From NCBI GenBank assembly GCA_029212925.1, contig JARGOB010000010.1, forward strand, positions 62,001 through 126,000: 64,000 nucleotides of DNA. The letters are read 5' to 3'. Of the stretch, positions 9,473 to 16,357 are shown in pieces (within the stretch, counting starts at the first letter, position 1; the number at the start of each line of letters is the position of its first letter). Source of the DNA: Coxiellaceae bacterium (GTDB taxonomy: Bacteria > Pseudomonadota > Gammaproteobacteria > Coxiellales > Coxiellaceae). The translations under genes and the position numbers were made by a program. The notes under the pieces are model-generated. The model saw nothing but the letters and a program-made list of their open reading frames with translations. It made no database searches and was not told the origin of the DNA.

Positions 9473-10168
9473 GTGTCAGACTCACCGATCATTGTAGCGC
9501 TCGATTATGATGATATAGAACAGGCCCGTCAGTTAGTAAAACAGTTATCACCTGAATTATGCCGACTAAAGGTTGGCAAGCAGATGTTTACCCAGTATGG
9601 CCCGCAATGGGTTGAGGAGCTGGTGAAGCAAGGTTTCGATATTTTTCTTGATCTTAAATTTCATGATATTCCGAATACGGTGGCTAAGGCTTGTGTTTCA
9701 GCTGCTAGTTTGGGGGTATGGATGCTGAATGTGCATGCCAGTGGCGGTCTAGCCATGATGGAGGCTGCAAGGCAGGCGTTGAGTAATATCTCCGGTAGCA
9801 AAAAGCCGTTGCTGATTGCTGTGACCATATTAACGAGTATGCAGCAGGCTGATTTGCAACAGATTGGATTAAGTGATGATGTTAGAACTTGTGTTGATCG
9901 TTTAGCGCAGCTGGCTTATCGGGCAGAATGCGATGGTGTGGTGTGTTCTGCACAAGAGGCCACCATGCTGCGACAACAGTTGGGTAATGATTTTTGTTTG
10001 GTGACACCGGGTATTCGTTTGGCGGGTGGTGATCAGCAGGATCAAAAACGGGTGATGACACCAGAGTCAGCGATGACTGCAGGTGCTGATTACTTAGTGA
10101 TTGGCCGTTCGGTTACGCAGAGTGATGATCCGGCTGCAACGCTACAGTCTGTTTTACAGCAGATTTAA
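9473..10168 (+). CDS. pyrF: Orotidine 5'-phosphate decarboxylase
   Basis: Last step of UMP synthesis: decarboxylation of OMP. It has 231 residues with a TIM-barrel pattern. The catalytic segment is D60-L-K62-F-H-D65 (DLKFHDIPNT), and the phosphate-binding end is VTPGIRL plus DYLVIGRSV. The start is GTG with AGGAGA just upstream. A TATAAT sequence at 9367-9372 may be its -10, without a convincing -35. A dense repeat block follows the gene. Confidence 0.95.
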   Translation: MSDSPIIVALDYDDIEQARQLVKQLSPELCRLKVGKQMFTQYGPQWVEELVKQGFDIFLDLKFHDIPNTVAKACVSAASLGVWMLNVHASGGLAMMEAARQALSNISGSKKPLLIAVTILTSMQQADLQQIGLSDDVRTCVDRLAQLAYRAECDGVVCSAQEATMLRQQLGNDFCLVTPGIRLAGGDQQDQKRVMTPESAMTAGADYLVIGRSVTQSDDPAATLQSVLQQI

Positions 10169-10183
10169 GCCGTTGGTGTAGAC

Positions 10184-10311
10184 ATCCCGGTGCTTGGTGT
10201 TGTTATCCCGGTGCTTGGTGTTGTTATCCCGGTGCTTGGTGTTGTCATCCCGGCCCCCGAGCCGGGATCCAGAAAATATAAAACTGGATCCCGCATCAAG
10301 TGCGGGATGAC
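10184..10311. repeat. Family A repeat: tandem arms plus two inverted palindromes
   Basis: Three exact 21-nt units (ATCCCGGTGCTTGGTGTTGT plus T; 10184-10246) lead into a 29-nt palindrome, GTCATCCCGGCC...GGGATCCAG (10244-10272). After an 11-nt spacer a second palindrome in the opposite orientation follows (10284-10311). The tandem unit looks like an amplified left arm of the palindrome. The 29-nt unit is identical, in reverse complement, to 47908-47936 inside thiD. The spacing is contiguous, with no spacers, so this is not a CRISPR array. Confidence 0.9.
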
Positions 10312-10317
10312 ATGGCA

Positions 10318-10343
10318 GTGCACAATCACTTGTTTTTGTGCAC
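10318..10343. repeat. 8-bp inverted repeat upstream of the cyclodipeptide synthase gene
   Basis: GTGCACAA / TTGTGCAC with a 10-nt loop. It lies between the repeat array and the ribosome-binding region of the next gene. No T-run follows. Its role is unknown; it could be an operator or part of a structured leader. Confidence 0.5.
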
Positions 10344-10359
10344 GTATCATACCAGGAGG

Positions 10360-10387
10360 CTATTCCCGCTTATTTAAGCGGGAATAG
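10360..10387. promoter_or_regulatory. Perfect 13-bp palindrome between two AGGAGG motifs
   Basis: CTATTCCCGCTTA-TT-TAAGCGGGAATAG is a perfect inverted repeat. An AGGAGG (10354-10359) directly precedes it with no start codon behind it, and a second AGGAGG (10401-10406) serves the ATG at 10413. As RNA it would form a very stable hairpin in the leader of the cyclodipeptide synthase gene; as DNA it could be an operator. No T-run follows, so it is not a terminator. Confidence 0.55.
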
Positions 10388-10412
10388 CTGGACACAAAAA
10401 AGGAGGTTGATT

Positions 10413-11126
10413 ATGGATGTGGCCTGCGAAAAGAAATACCGAGCAAACTTTGCTGGTCACCAGCAATTTGTTGGACAGATTGATGGATCGCGTTGCGTTG
10501 TGCCGATCAGTGTTGGTCAGCATTATGTGGAAGGGGAGAAATTTAAGGCACTGATGCGTTTGATTGATGCACACTTTTCTTCTTGTGACATTATTGTTAT
10601 CGATTTACTGCAGCGACACACTTTACGATTACAGCAAGATTTAGATTACCGAGGTTGTTGGGGTAAGTCTATCGAGTTTGGTAGTCAATGGTTGGTGCGT
10701 AACAAGCCGGCGATTGATGGCTTGAATATTCCGCATCGAGTGCGTGCTTGGAATGAGTGGTTGTATTGCGTCTCCTATATAAAGCAGCGTAAATTAATTG
10801 ATTATTTATATGAGACTCAGCCGGATGTTCGTCGGGCTTTTGATGAGAGTACAGCAAATTTTACGCGTCGCTATGTTGAGCGTTACCCGCATTTAAAAGA
10901 TTTTCCATTACAGGTAGCTGATGTTTGTATGCAGTATGTAAAGGAAGAATGCAGCGTGATGCCTTTATGGGTAAATGAGGGTTATAACTACGAAGTGTAT
11001 GCCGGTAAGCGTATACCGGGGATGGTGGCGATTTATGAGTTACTGGTTAAGTCTCGCCACCCTGATTTGTTACGTTGGTTACGGGTTAATATGCGCAGCG
11101 TAAAGCAGTCTGAGTTAACTGTGTAA
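10413..11126 (+). CDS. tRNA-dependent cyclodipeptide synthase
   Basis: Probable cyclodipeptide synthase, an enzyme that takes two aminoacyl-tRNAs and makes a 2,5-diketopiperazine. It has 237 residues with AGGAGG 6 nt before the ATG. The family nucleophile corresponds to S33 in VVPISVGQHY, followed by a Rossmann-like segment (DIIVIDLLQRHTLRL). The second catalytic region reads MQYVKEECSVMPLW, giving Y175 and E179 at the Y-x-x-x-E spacing of AlbC Y178/E182. Position 36, the subfamily-defining residue, is Q rather than N, so it is not the NYH type. The second subfamily dipeptide is unclear (Y196-A197 or Y208-E209). No tailoring oxidase or methyltransferase is adjacent. Assignment is from motif memory, not a search. 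Confidence 0.75.
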   Translation: MDVACEKKYRANFAGHQQFVGQIDGSRCVVPISVGQHYVEGEKFKALMRLIDAHFSSCDIIVIDLLQRHTLRLQQDLDYRGCWGKSIEFGSQWLVRNKPAIDGLNIPHRVRAWNEWLYCVSYIKQRKLIDYLYETQPDVRRAFDESTANFTRRYVERYPHLKDFPLQVADVCMQYVKEECSVMPLWVNEGYNYEVYAGKRIPGMVAIYELLVKSRHPDLLRWLRVNMRSVKQSELTV

Positions 11127-11507
11127 AACAGTCGATAATACCAGTGGATAATGATAGGCAAATATTGTGGCGTAATCGTAATTGCATGTGATGGTATTGT
11201 TTTCTTTACGGCCATAGATTCCGTGGTCACTTCTAAACTGTGCATCTGTGATGTGGTGATTTTTATTTATGTATTCAGGGTGCATTACTTGCTTTATTCC
11301 GCTATCAAACTTACTGCTGTTCTTATAAGCGGTTATTGCGCCATTGCTTAATCTGAATTCGCTATCTGATGTAAAAGTTAACTGACTTACGTCGGGGCAA
11401 TAGTGTGATGCTTGCAGTTTTGTGGTGAATACTGTGGTGGGTGCGGCGTATAGTGTTGTTGATGTGCATGCCAATGCGGTCAGTAAGGCAGTCATTGTGA
11501 TTCTCAT
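11115..11507 (-). CDS. Secreted protein of unknown function (paralogue 1)
   Basis: A 130-residue protein with a clear signal peptide (cleavage near ALACTSTTLYA-AP). The mature part has two cysteines, CPDVSQLTFT and ITCNYDY. It shares a spaced pattern with the 131-residue protein encoded at 12594-12989: CP..xQLT(F/Y)T, G.I...KN...F, A.(F/Y)R...G.YG, (I/V)TC.Y.Y. The two are therefore paralogues. AGGA precedes the ATG by about 8 nt. The 3' end overlaps the convergent cyclodipeptide synthase gene by 12 nt. It lies 69 nt downstream of the regulator gene on the same strand and may share its transcript. Function unknown. Confidence 0.72.
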   Translation of the reverse strand: MRITMTALLTALACTSTTLYAAPTTVFTTKLQASHYCPDVSQLTFTSDSEFRLSNGAITAYKNSSKFDSGIKQVMHPEYINKNHHITDAQFRSDHGIYGRKENNTITCNYDYATIFAYHYPLVLSTVLHS

Positions 11508-11576
11508 CTATGTGTCCTGTTTGTGATGTTGATAAGAATAACAATATATATCAATATGTAACGCTACACAAGTACT

Positions 11577-12344
11577 CTATTGGTGATACAGTGCAATTAA
11601 TTGTTTGCTAGTTCGGCAACCCAGGGCACGCTTCATATTGGCAATATGGTCTTCAACGGTGCGTGGTGAGATAAACATTTTTTCAGCGATTTGTTTGCTG
11701 GATAAGCCTTTGACTAGCAATTGTAAACACATCGCTTGGCGAGTTGATATCCGCACGGGGCGATGTGTTTCTTGGTTATAGAATGTTAGCTCGCTGTCAC
11801 TGAACTGTTTTTTTTTATTGCTTATATCCGTGTCACTGTTATTTGATAATATTTCGATGATCGATAGTACGTGTTCATCGAGCTCATTATCGTCGCTGCA
11901 TAAAGAGTAATGAGCAACTTGTTCGTTGGTTTCATCACGTAATTGATGCAGTTGATCCAGTAACGATTGCATATCAGTAGCTAACTGTGACTTAGGTTGT
12001 GCTGTTAAGCGAGCCATTTGCACGGGTGTGCTAACGGTTAAGTTAACGACAAATTCATCAGCTAATGCTTCTCTGCAAGCTGCATTGCCAGTGATGCCTG
12101 CATCAGTAGCGACGACAATCATCTGCTTATCCCTATGCGATTGCAGAATATCGTATTGGTTTTGATGGTAATGATCGCTACCTTGCTCACCGACAATATC
12201 AGTTAAAGTGCGGCCTACGGCGTATTCCAAGCCGAGATCAGCATTTATAAATTGCCAATTGAGTTTGTCAGCTAAGGTTTTGGCTAATAAGCATTTTCCA
12301 GCGCCGGGTTGGCCAAGAATAAAAATTCTTTTGTTATTAGACAT
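11577..12344 (-). CDS. LuxR-type regulator with a shikimate-kinase-like N-terminal domain
   Basis: A 255-residue fusion. Residues 1 to about 170 resemble shikimate kinase: a P-loop (GQPGAGKC, 11-18), D36 in the substrate position, and an overall NMP-kinase helix pattern. The catalytic features are worn: the Walker A S/T is Cys18, the conserved arginine after the GE..F motif is absent (GSDHYHQ), and the GGG motif is DAGITG. Residues about 190-255 are a LuxR/GerE helix-turn-helix (LSSKQIAEKMFISPRTVEDH). It probably senses a small molecule rather than phosphorylating it. BoxR/BzdR regulators also use a shikimate-kinase fold as a sensor but with a different, N-terminal DNA-binding domain. AGAGG precedes the ATG. 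Confidence 0.75.
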   Translation of the reverse strand: MSNNKRIFILGQPGAGKCLLAKTLADKLNWQFINADLGLEYAVGRTLTDIVGEQGSDHYHQNQYDILQSHRDKQMIVVATDAGITGNAACREALADEFVVNLTVSTPVQMARLTAQPKSQLATDMQSLLDQLHQLRDETNEQVAHYSLCSDDNELDEHVLSIIEILSNNSDTDISNKKKQFSDSELTFYNQETHRPVRISTRQAMCLQLLVKGLSSKQIAEKMFISPRTVEDHIANMKRALGCRTSKQLIALYHQ

Positions 12345-12485
12345 TTCAAGTACCTCTTTGTGTTGTTAAAGATAGCACTATCTTGCACGCAAGGAGGTGT
12401 TTCAACAATCCGGAATCTTACGGTATTTGCCATATCATTAGGTTGTTATAAATAACTGCTGTTTCAGTAGGTTGGGTTTTTTGTC

Positions 12486-12564
12486 GTCATTGCGAGCCAC
12501 AATGTGGCGAAGCAATCTCAGGATTAAAGTTTAGATTGCTTCGTCGCATGCTCCTCGCAATGAC
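12486..12564. repeat. Palindromic repeat, family B, complete copy
   Basis: GTCATTGCGAG...GGCGAAGCAATCT and its inverted partner AGATTGCTTCGTCGC...CTCGCAATGAC flank a short AT-rich centre, giving a 79-nt element that can fold into one long hairpin. It lies between the regulator gene and the second secreted paralogue. Related to 7746-7874. Confidence 0.85.
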
Positions 12565-12593
12565 ATCGTTGATGACAGCATGGCATAACTAGT

Positions 12594-12989
12594 TTAGTGG
12601 CTTCTTAAGCCCAAGTTATAATTCATACCAGTAAAAGCTGGGTAGCTATATAAACAGGTAACAGCGCCGTTACTTATAAAACCATAATTGCCTGCAACCT
12701 GGCGGTAGTTGGCGTTAGCAACAGTATTGTTTGCATATACTGTCTTAGGGCGAGCCACATAGGGAGTGCCTACTGCAGCCAAATTGGTAAATGCTTTAGC
12801 ATTTTTATTGCCAGTAATTCTACCTTTCTTAGTTATAACTGATGACGCAGGAGTATAGGTCAATTGATCCAACGCAGGGCAGTTTTGCATAGCTTGCTCT
12901 AGGTTCATTCTGATAGGTGAATTGGCAAAAGCTGTGATGGTGGTTAGGCTGATGGCGGCTGACATTAATATAACTAAGGTGTTTCTCAT
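12594..12989 (-). CDS. Secreted protein of unknown function (paralogue 2)
   Basis: A 131-residue protein with a signal peptide ending near ITAFA-NS. It is a paralogue of the protein at 11115-11507: two cysteines (CPALDQLTYT and VTCLYSY) and the spaced G.I, KN, YR, G.YG pattern match. GAGGAAA precedes the ATG. An 11-nt G-tract lies about 70 nt upstream. The gene starts a minus-strand run toward the regulator gene, separated from it by a family B repeat. No function is recognised. Confidence 0.72.
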   Translation of the reverse strand: MRNTLVILMSAAISLTTITAFANSPIRMNLEQAMQNCPALDQLTYTPASSVITKKGRITGNKNAKAFTNLAAVGTPYVARPKTVYANNTVANANYRQVAGNYGFISNGAVTCLYSYPAFTGMNYNLGLRSH

Positions 12990-13059
12990 TTCTTTTCCTC
13001 AAGTGCTACATGATAAGAGGGTGAAATGTACAATAATTACGCTGTTATAGCAAGAGGCA

Positions 13060-13070
13060 GGGGGGGGGGG
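13060..13070. repeat. Homopolymer tract of 11 G
   Basis: Eleven consecutive G (C on the transcribed minus strand), 71-81 nt upstream of the ATG of the secreted paralogue at 12989 and 30 nt past the response-regulator stop codon. Long G/C tracts are slippage-prone and rare in this AT-leaning window. Confidence 0.9.
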
Positions 13071-13099
13071 CTTAATCAACACTTTGATGAGCAAGGCTG

Positions 13100-13492
13100 T
13101 TATTCAACAGAAACATCAATAGCTGTGTCTTGAAAATACTGCTGATTTATATAGTTTAATAAGCTTTGGGTAAAAGGTTTAGAGGTGATTTCGTTCATGC
13201 TATGTGGTTGAATTTTATTAGCGATATGCGCAGTAAGACCAATCACCGGGGTGTTTTTATAACTGTCGAGCTGGCGCAGGTGTTGTGCCACTTCAAAACC
13301 ACTAATATCAGGCAGGCCGATATCCAGTAAGACTAAATCGAATGGCGGCTGGGTGTTATCCAGTGCTGCGCAGGCGCCATGGCCAGTATCAGCTATCACT
13401 ACAGTATATCCAGCTTCTTCCAAAATAATTTTAGGAATACGTTGCGCAATAGGGTTGTCTTCAACCAGAAGAATACGATGAACGTGCTTCAT
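13100..13492 (-). CDS. Response regulator, receiver domain only
   Basis: A single CheY-like receiver domain of 130 residues with no output domain. The acidic pair is E11/D12, the phosphoacceptor D57 (LVLLDIGLPD), the switch T87 and the conserved K105 (TSKPF). The open frame extends upstream, but the ATG at 13492 is preferred because AAGGAG lies just before it and the protein then begins MKHVHRILLVEDN. The start lies within the 3' end of the kinase gene (32-nt overlap), so the two are co-translated and form a pair. Without an output domain it may act by protein contact or as a phosphorelay intermediate. Confidence 0.88.
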   Translation of the reverse strand: MKHVHRILLVEDNPIAQRIPKIILEEAGYTVVIADTGHGACAALDNTQPPFDLVLLDIGLPDISGFEVAQHLRQLDSYKNTPVIGLTAHIANKIQPHSMNEITSKPFTQSLLNYINQQYFQDTAIDVSVE

Positions 13493-14891
13493 AGGTTTCG
13501 CTCCTTGCGTTTTGTGGGATTTCAAACGGAATTTTGCAAACAAAGCACGAGCCAACACCAATGGTGCTTTCTACGTGAATGTCTCCACCAACATCCTGTA
13601 AGAAACGTTTAACAATCGACAGTCCTAACCCGGTCCCTGGGTGATTACCTGTCGCTGATTTTTCTAAACGATTAAATTTACCGAAAATATAACCGATTTT
13701 ATTTTGTGGAATACCCATGCCGCTGTCTTCAACGGATAGTTTGAGTATAACTTTTTTATTTTGTACCTCTTCTAATGCAATAAGCATAGTGACAGCGCCT
13801 TTGTCGGTAAATTTGATCGCATTACCCACCAAGTTTAATAGGATGCGGTGTATACGCATTTGATCGCCAAGTAAGCTGTCAGGAATTTTATCGTCATAAT
13901 CGATACACAGTTCAATGCCTTTGCTTTGTACCGCGGCACTCATGATGCTTTGAATTTGAAAAATCACTTCTTTAAGGTTAAATGGCGTACTTTGTATGTT
14001 GTGTGCACCTTCGTCAAAGCTAGAGAATGTCAAAAGATCGTTGAATAAATCCAATAAGGCTTCTGAAGAAGTTAATAAGTCTTGTATGATTTCTTTTTTC
14101 TCGGGGTTATCTTCTTTACCAATTAATATATTGGTCAAGCCCACCATGTTAGTGAGTGGTGTGCGTATGTCGTGACGCATATTATAAATAAATTCAGTTT
14201 TGGCATAGTTGGCGGTTTCAGCGCGTTTCTTTTCGTGTTCGATATCGCGTTCCATTTTTTTGCGGTCAGTGATATCGATGGATACACCCAATAAACCAAT
14301 CACGTCATTTTTATGGTTATGCAACGGGATTTTATTACTCCAATAAACTTTGTAAGGAAATGCGACTTCTTCTAATGCAATCGCTTTGTCGGTTGACATC
14401 ACTTCTTGGTCGGTTTGTTTAATGATATGGATATGGTTTTTTTCATATAGGTCTTGATAGGTCTTGCCGCGATAGTCTTCTATTGATTCGAGTTGCAGTA
14501 GTTTAAGCATATGGTTGTTACAGCCTAAAAAATTACCCTTGCGATCCATCCAATACACATTGGCTGGAATATTAGCAATGATTTCGTCAAGGCTGGGTTC
14601 GTTATCCCGCGCGTTGGGTGATAACCAGCGGAAATAGAAAATAGATATAATCACTGAGCCACAGGTGACCATACTAATTAGCGTGCCATAGGCTAGAATA
14701 TGCTCAGCATGCAGCAGGGCGTAAGTGGTAGTCACGGCTTGGATCAAAAAGAAGCCACAAAATGCACCGAGCGACACATCATTAGCGCTGCGTTGTCGCC
14801 AAATGGTGATCAATTGAAAAATAAATAAGATAGCATTGATGATTAACGCCATGCTAAATAAGTAAGTAACGATGTTGATAAACCACGCCAT
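13461..14891 (-). CDS. Histidine kinase with SWEET/PQ-loop-like membrane sensor and PAS domain
   Basis: A 476-residue sensor kinase. The ATG at 14891 is chosen over a GTG 12 nt upstream because GAGGG sits at proper spacing before it. Residues 1-90 carry three membrane segments with the layout of a SemiSWEET/PQ-loop unit: LFIFQLITIWRQRSANDVSL resembles the PQ-x-x-x-x-x-x-x-S-x-x-x-(I/L)S signature, with FQ in place of PQ. A PAS domain spans about 100-210 (VYWMDRKGNFLGCN), followed by a coiled-coil linker. The HisKA phosphoacceptor is H240 (NMRHDIRTPL). The ATPase has N (LLNLVGNAIKF), G1 (EDSGMGIP) and G2 (GTGLGLSIV) boxes. Signal unknown; the fold suggests a small metabolite such as a sugar. 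Confidence 0.85.
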   Translation of the reverse strand: MAWFINIVTYLFSMALIINAILFIFQLITIWRQRSANDVSLGAFCGFFLIQAVTTTYALLHAEHILAYGTLISMVTCGSVIISIFYFRWLSPNARDNEPSLDEIIANIPANVYWMDRKGNFLGCNNHMLKLLQLESIEDYRGKTYQDLYEKNHIHIIKQTDQEVMSTDKAIALEEVAFPYKVYWSNKIPLHNHKNDVIGLLGVSIDITDRKKMERDIEHEKKRAETANYAKTEFIYNMRHDIRTPLTNMVGLTNILIGKEDNPEKKEIIQDLLTSSEALLDLFNDLLTFSSFDEGAHNIQSTPFNLKEVIFQIQSIMSAAVQSKGIELCIDYDDKIPDSLLGDQMRIHRILLNLVGNAIKFTDKGAVTMLIALEEVQNKKVILKLSVEDSGMGIPQNKIGYIFGKFNRLEKSATGNHPGTGLGLSIVKRFLQDVGGDIHVESTIGVGSCFVCKIPFEIPQNARSETYEARSSYSSG

Positions 14892-14955
14892 GTGAGCCCT
14901 CACCTGGTATTACAGCGACCAACAAAAGAACAAATGCGAACCTGTTTACTCCACT

Positions 14956-14976
14956 ACAGTATCATAATGTTACTGT
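14956..14976. promoter_or_regulatory. Dyad in the divergent intergenic region
   Basis: ACAGTA-N9-TACTGT is a perfect 6-bp dyad between the divergently transcribed kinase gene (minus) and the C80-like peptidase candidate (plus). The spacing fits a dimeric regulator operator, but a short dyad like this can occur by chance. Confidence 0.25.
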
Positions 14977-15111
14977 GTTCTATAGGTATACTCAACAAAA
15001 AGCTTAAGACTAAATTATATACATAACATGCATTGCAATCTAGTTACTATTGATTTATAAGTATGGAAATTAATAGAAGATATGCATTAAATTAACTAAA
15101 TTGGTATAAAG

Positions 15112-15867
15112 ATGAGTAAGGCTGCTGTAAGAGAAGCACGTGAATCACATAGAACTCGCCGATATATAAGGCGCGGTAAAAATCATGATCCATTTACCCG
15201 TAGAGAGTTTTACAGATACCGATATTTTGAGCCGCATTATCCTAGATTTAGTCATGCTGTGCTTTGCCCTGTTCGTGCTTCTAATAGTGACACAAAGGTA
15301 GAAAAAGATGTTGATGACCTTATTTCACATGGCAGAAATTTAATTGAGCGGTTAGAGAGAAAAAGACGCAATAAGCCGGTTATGATCAGGGCCGATTATA
15401 AAAATCCGTACGTTGATATTGCTGGTGTTGCAAGCGTCAATCAAGTTCGTACGATATATGTTATCGGTCATTGTAACGGTCGTATGTTTGGTTCAGAGCA
15501 CTATGGTGTTATTGATTACACTGCGGAGCAGCTTGCTGATTGGCTGGATAAAACAGGTTTAATGCGGCCTGGTGTGAAAGTTAAGTTAATGGGATGCAAT
15601 ACGGCATCTATCATGAAGTCAGGCGAGCATCCATTTGCCAAAATGGTGGCAAGAAAACTGCGCGTGCGTGGTGTTAGTGTTGCGGGTTACGACGGCACAG
15701 TGAGGGAGTCAACAAGGTTAGGCGGAATACATAGTTGCAGCATACCGTTATACAGTATGTTTGACAAAGAAAGAGCAAGAGACCAAGATCGCGGCACTGA
15801 GCCGGCGACGGAAAAAGCTGAAACGCTTGTACGTGCAAGCGATGTGCGTGTTAATTTTAGGTCATGA
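15112..15867 (+). CDS. Caspase-fold (C80-like) cysteine peptidase candidate
   Basis: A 251-residue protein with no signal peptide and a very basic N-terminus (REARESHRTRRYIRRGK). The centre resembles the cysteine protease domain of MARTX and large clostridial toxins: IYVIGHCNG gives H120, YTAEQLADWL matches the helix after the His, and VKLMGCNTAS gives C162. The following VAGYDGTVRE fits the substrate-binding region of that fold. In toxins this domain self-cleaves on binding inositol hexakisphosphate; here it is almost the whole protein, so it may be a free-standing effector. No ribosome site is strong. Divergent from the kinase gene. Confidence 0.55.
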   Translation: MSKAAVREARESHRTRRYIRRGKNHDPFTRREFYRYRYFEPHYPRFSHAVLCPVRASNSDTKVEKDVDDLISHGRNLIERLERKRRNKPVMIRADYKNPYVDIAGVASVNQVRTIYVIGHCNGRMFGSEHYGVIDYTAEQLADWLDKTGLMRPGVKVKLMGCNTASIMKSGEHPFAKMVARKLRVRGVSVAGYDGTVRESTRLGGIHSCSIPLYSMFDKERARDQDRGTEPATEKAETLVRASDVRVNFRS

Positions 15868-15869
15868 GT

Positions 15870-15899
15870 CTCAAGCCATTAGGCTTCAGGTTTCTTCTT
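15870..15899 (+). terminator. Possible terminator after the C80-like gene
   Basis: CTCAAGCC-ATTA-GGCTTCAG forms an 8-bp stem with one mismatch and a 4-nt loop, followed by GTTTCTTCTT. It begins 3 nt after the stop codon. The stem is modest and the T-run interrupted. Confidence 0.4.
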
Positions 15900-15977
15900 G
15901 CCCCGTAAAATTTCCGGTATTTGATAAGAATTCAGAACGAGTACACTCAAGTGGTTTAATTTAAGGAGAGTACTTTT

Positions 15978-16304
15978 ATGAAAATCACAACCGGTTCGTT
16001 ATTCTTATTGGCTTGCAGTTTTAGTTTATTATCCGCTTCACCGTTGTTAGCCGCGTCTAAAGCGAAGGTGGCACAACCTGCTAATGCGCAAACGCTCAAG
16101 CAAATTAATATCAATAAAGCGAATGCCAGCGCCTTGGCAGCCATTAAGGGCATTGGTACTAAGCGCGCACAGGCGATTGTCGCCTATCGTCAAAAGCATG
16201 GCAAATACACATCGGTCGACCAACTGACTGCCATTCGGGGCATTAGCGCCAACAGCCTGGCTAAGATAAAAGCGCGTAATTCCGTCAAGTTACTGTTGAA
16301 GTAG
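15978..16304 (+). CDS. ComEA-like secreted helix-hairpin-helix protein
   Basis: A 108-residue protein with a signal peptide (1-26, cleavage near LLAAS) and a ComEA-type helix-hairpin-helix pair: ININKANASALAAIKGIGTK and the second hairpin LTAIRGISANSLAKI. ComEA-family proteins bind double-stranded DNA in the periplasm during natural transformation; short stand-alone versions such as this are common in gammaproteobacteria. An AAGGAG site lies upstream. No other competence gene is adjacent. Confidence 0.85.
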   Translation: MKITTGSLFLLACSFSLLSASPLLAASKAKVAQPANAQTLKQININKANASALAAIKGIGTKRAQAIVAYRQKHGKYTSVDQLTAIRGISANSLAKIKARNSVKLLLK

Positions 16305-16319
16305 GCTAGCGGGATCGCT

Positions 16320-16357
16320 ATCATGGCACTTTCAATAACAGTTGCTTGTGCCATGAT
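16320..16357 (+). promoter_or_regulatory. Hairpin that encloses the wecA-like start codon
   Basis: ATCATGGCAC (16320-16329) and GTGCCATGAT (16348-16357) are perfect inverted repeats with an 18-nt loop. The ATG at 16323 lies in the left arm and a second in-frame ATG (16354) in the right arm, so mRNA folding would hide the start. It could also be part of a terminator for the preceding gene, but no T-run follows directly. Confidence 0.4.

Noticed and set aside
10184..10311. CRISPR array
   Set aside because: The 21-nt units are directly contiguous with no spacers, no cas genes are present, and the unit is an arm of a dispersed palindrome.
10190..10387. Small protein with VLGVVIP repeats
   Set aside because: It is the translation of the tandem repeat and palindromes, with no ribosome site.
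15761..15964. A 67-codon frame overlapping the end of the C80-like gene
   Set aside because: It overlaps a better-supported frame, lacks a ribosome site and shows no protein-like pattern.
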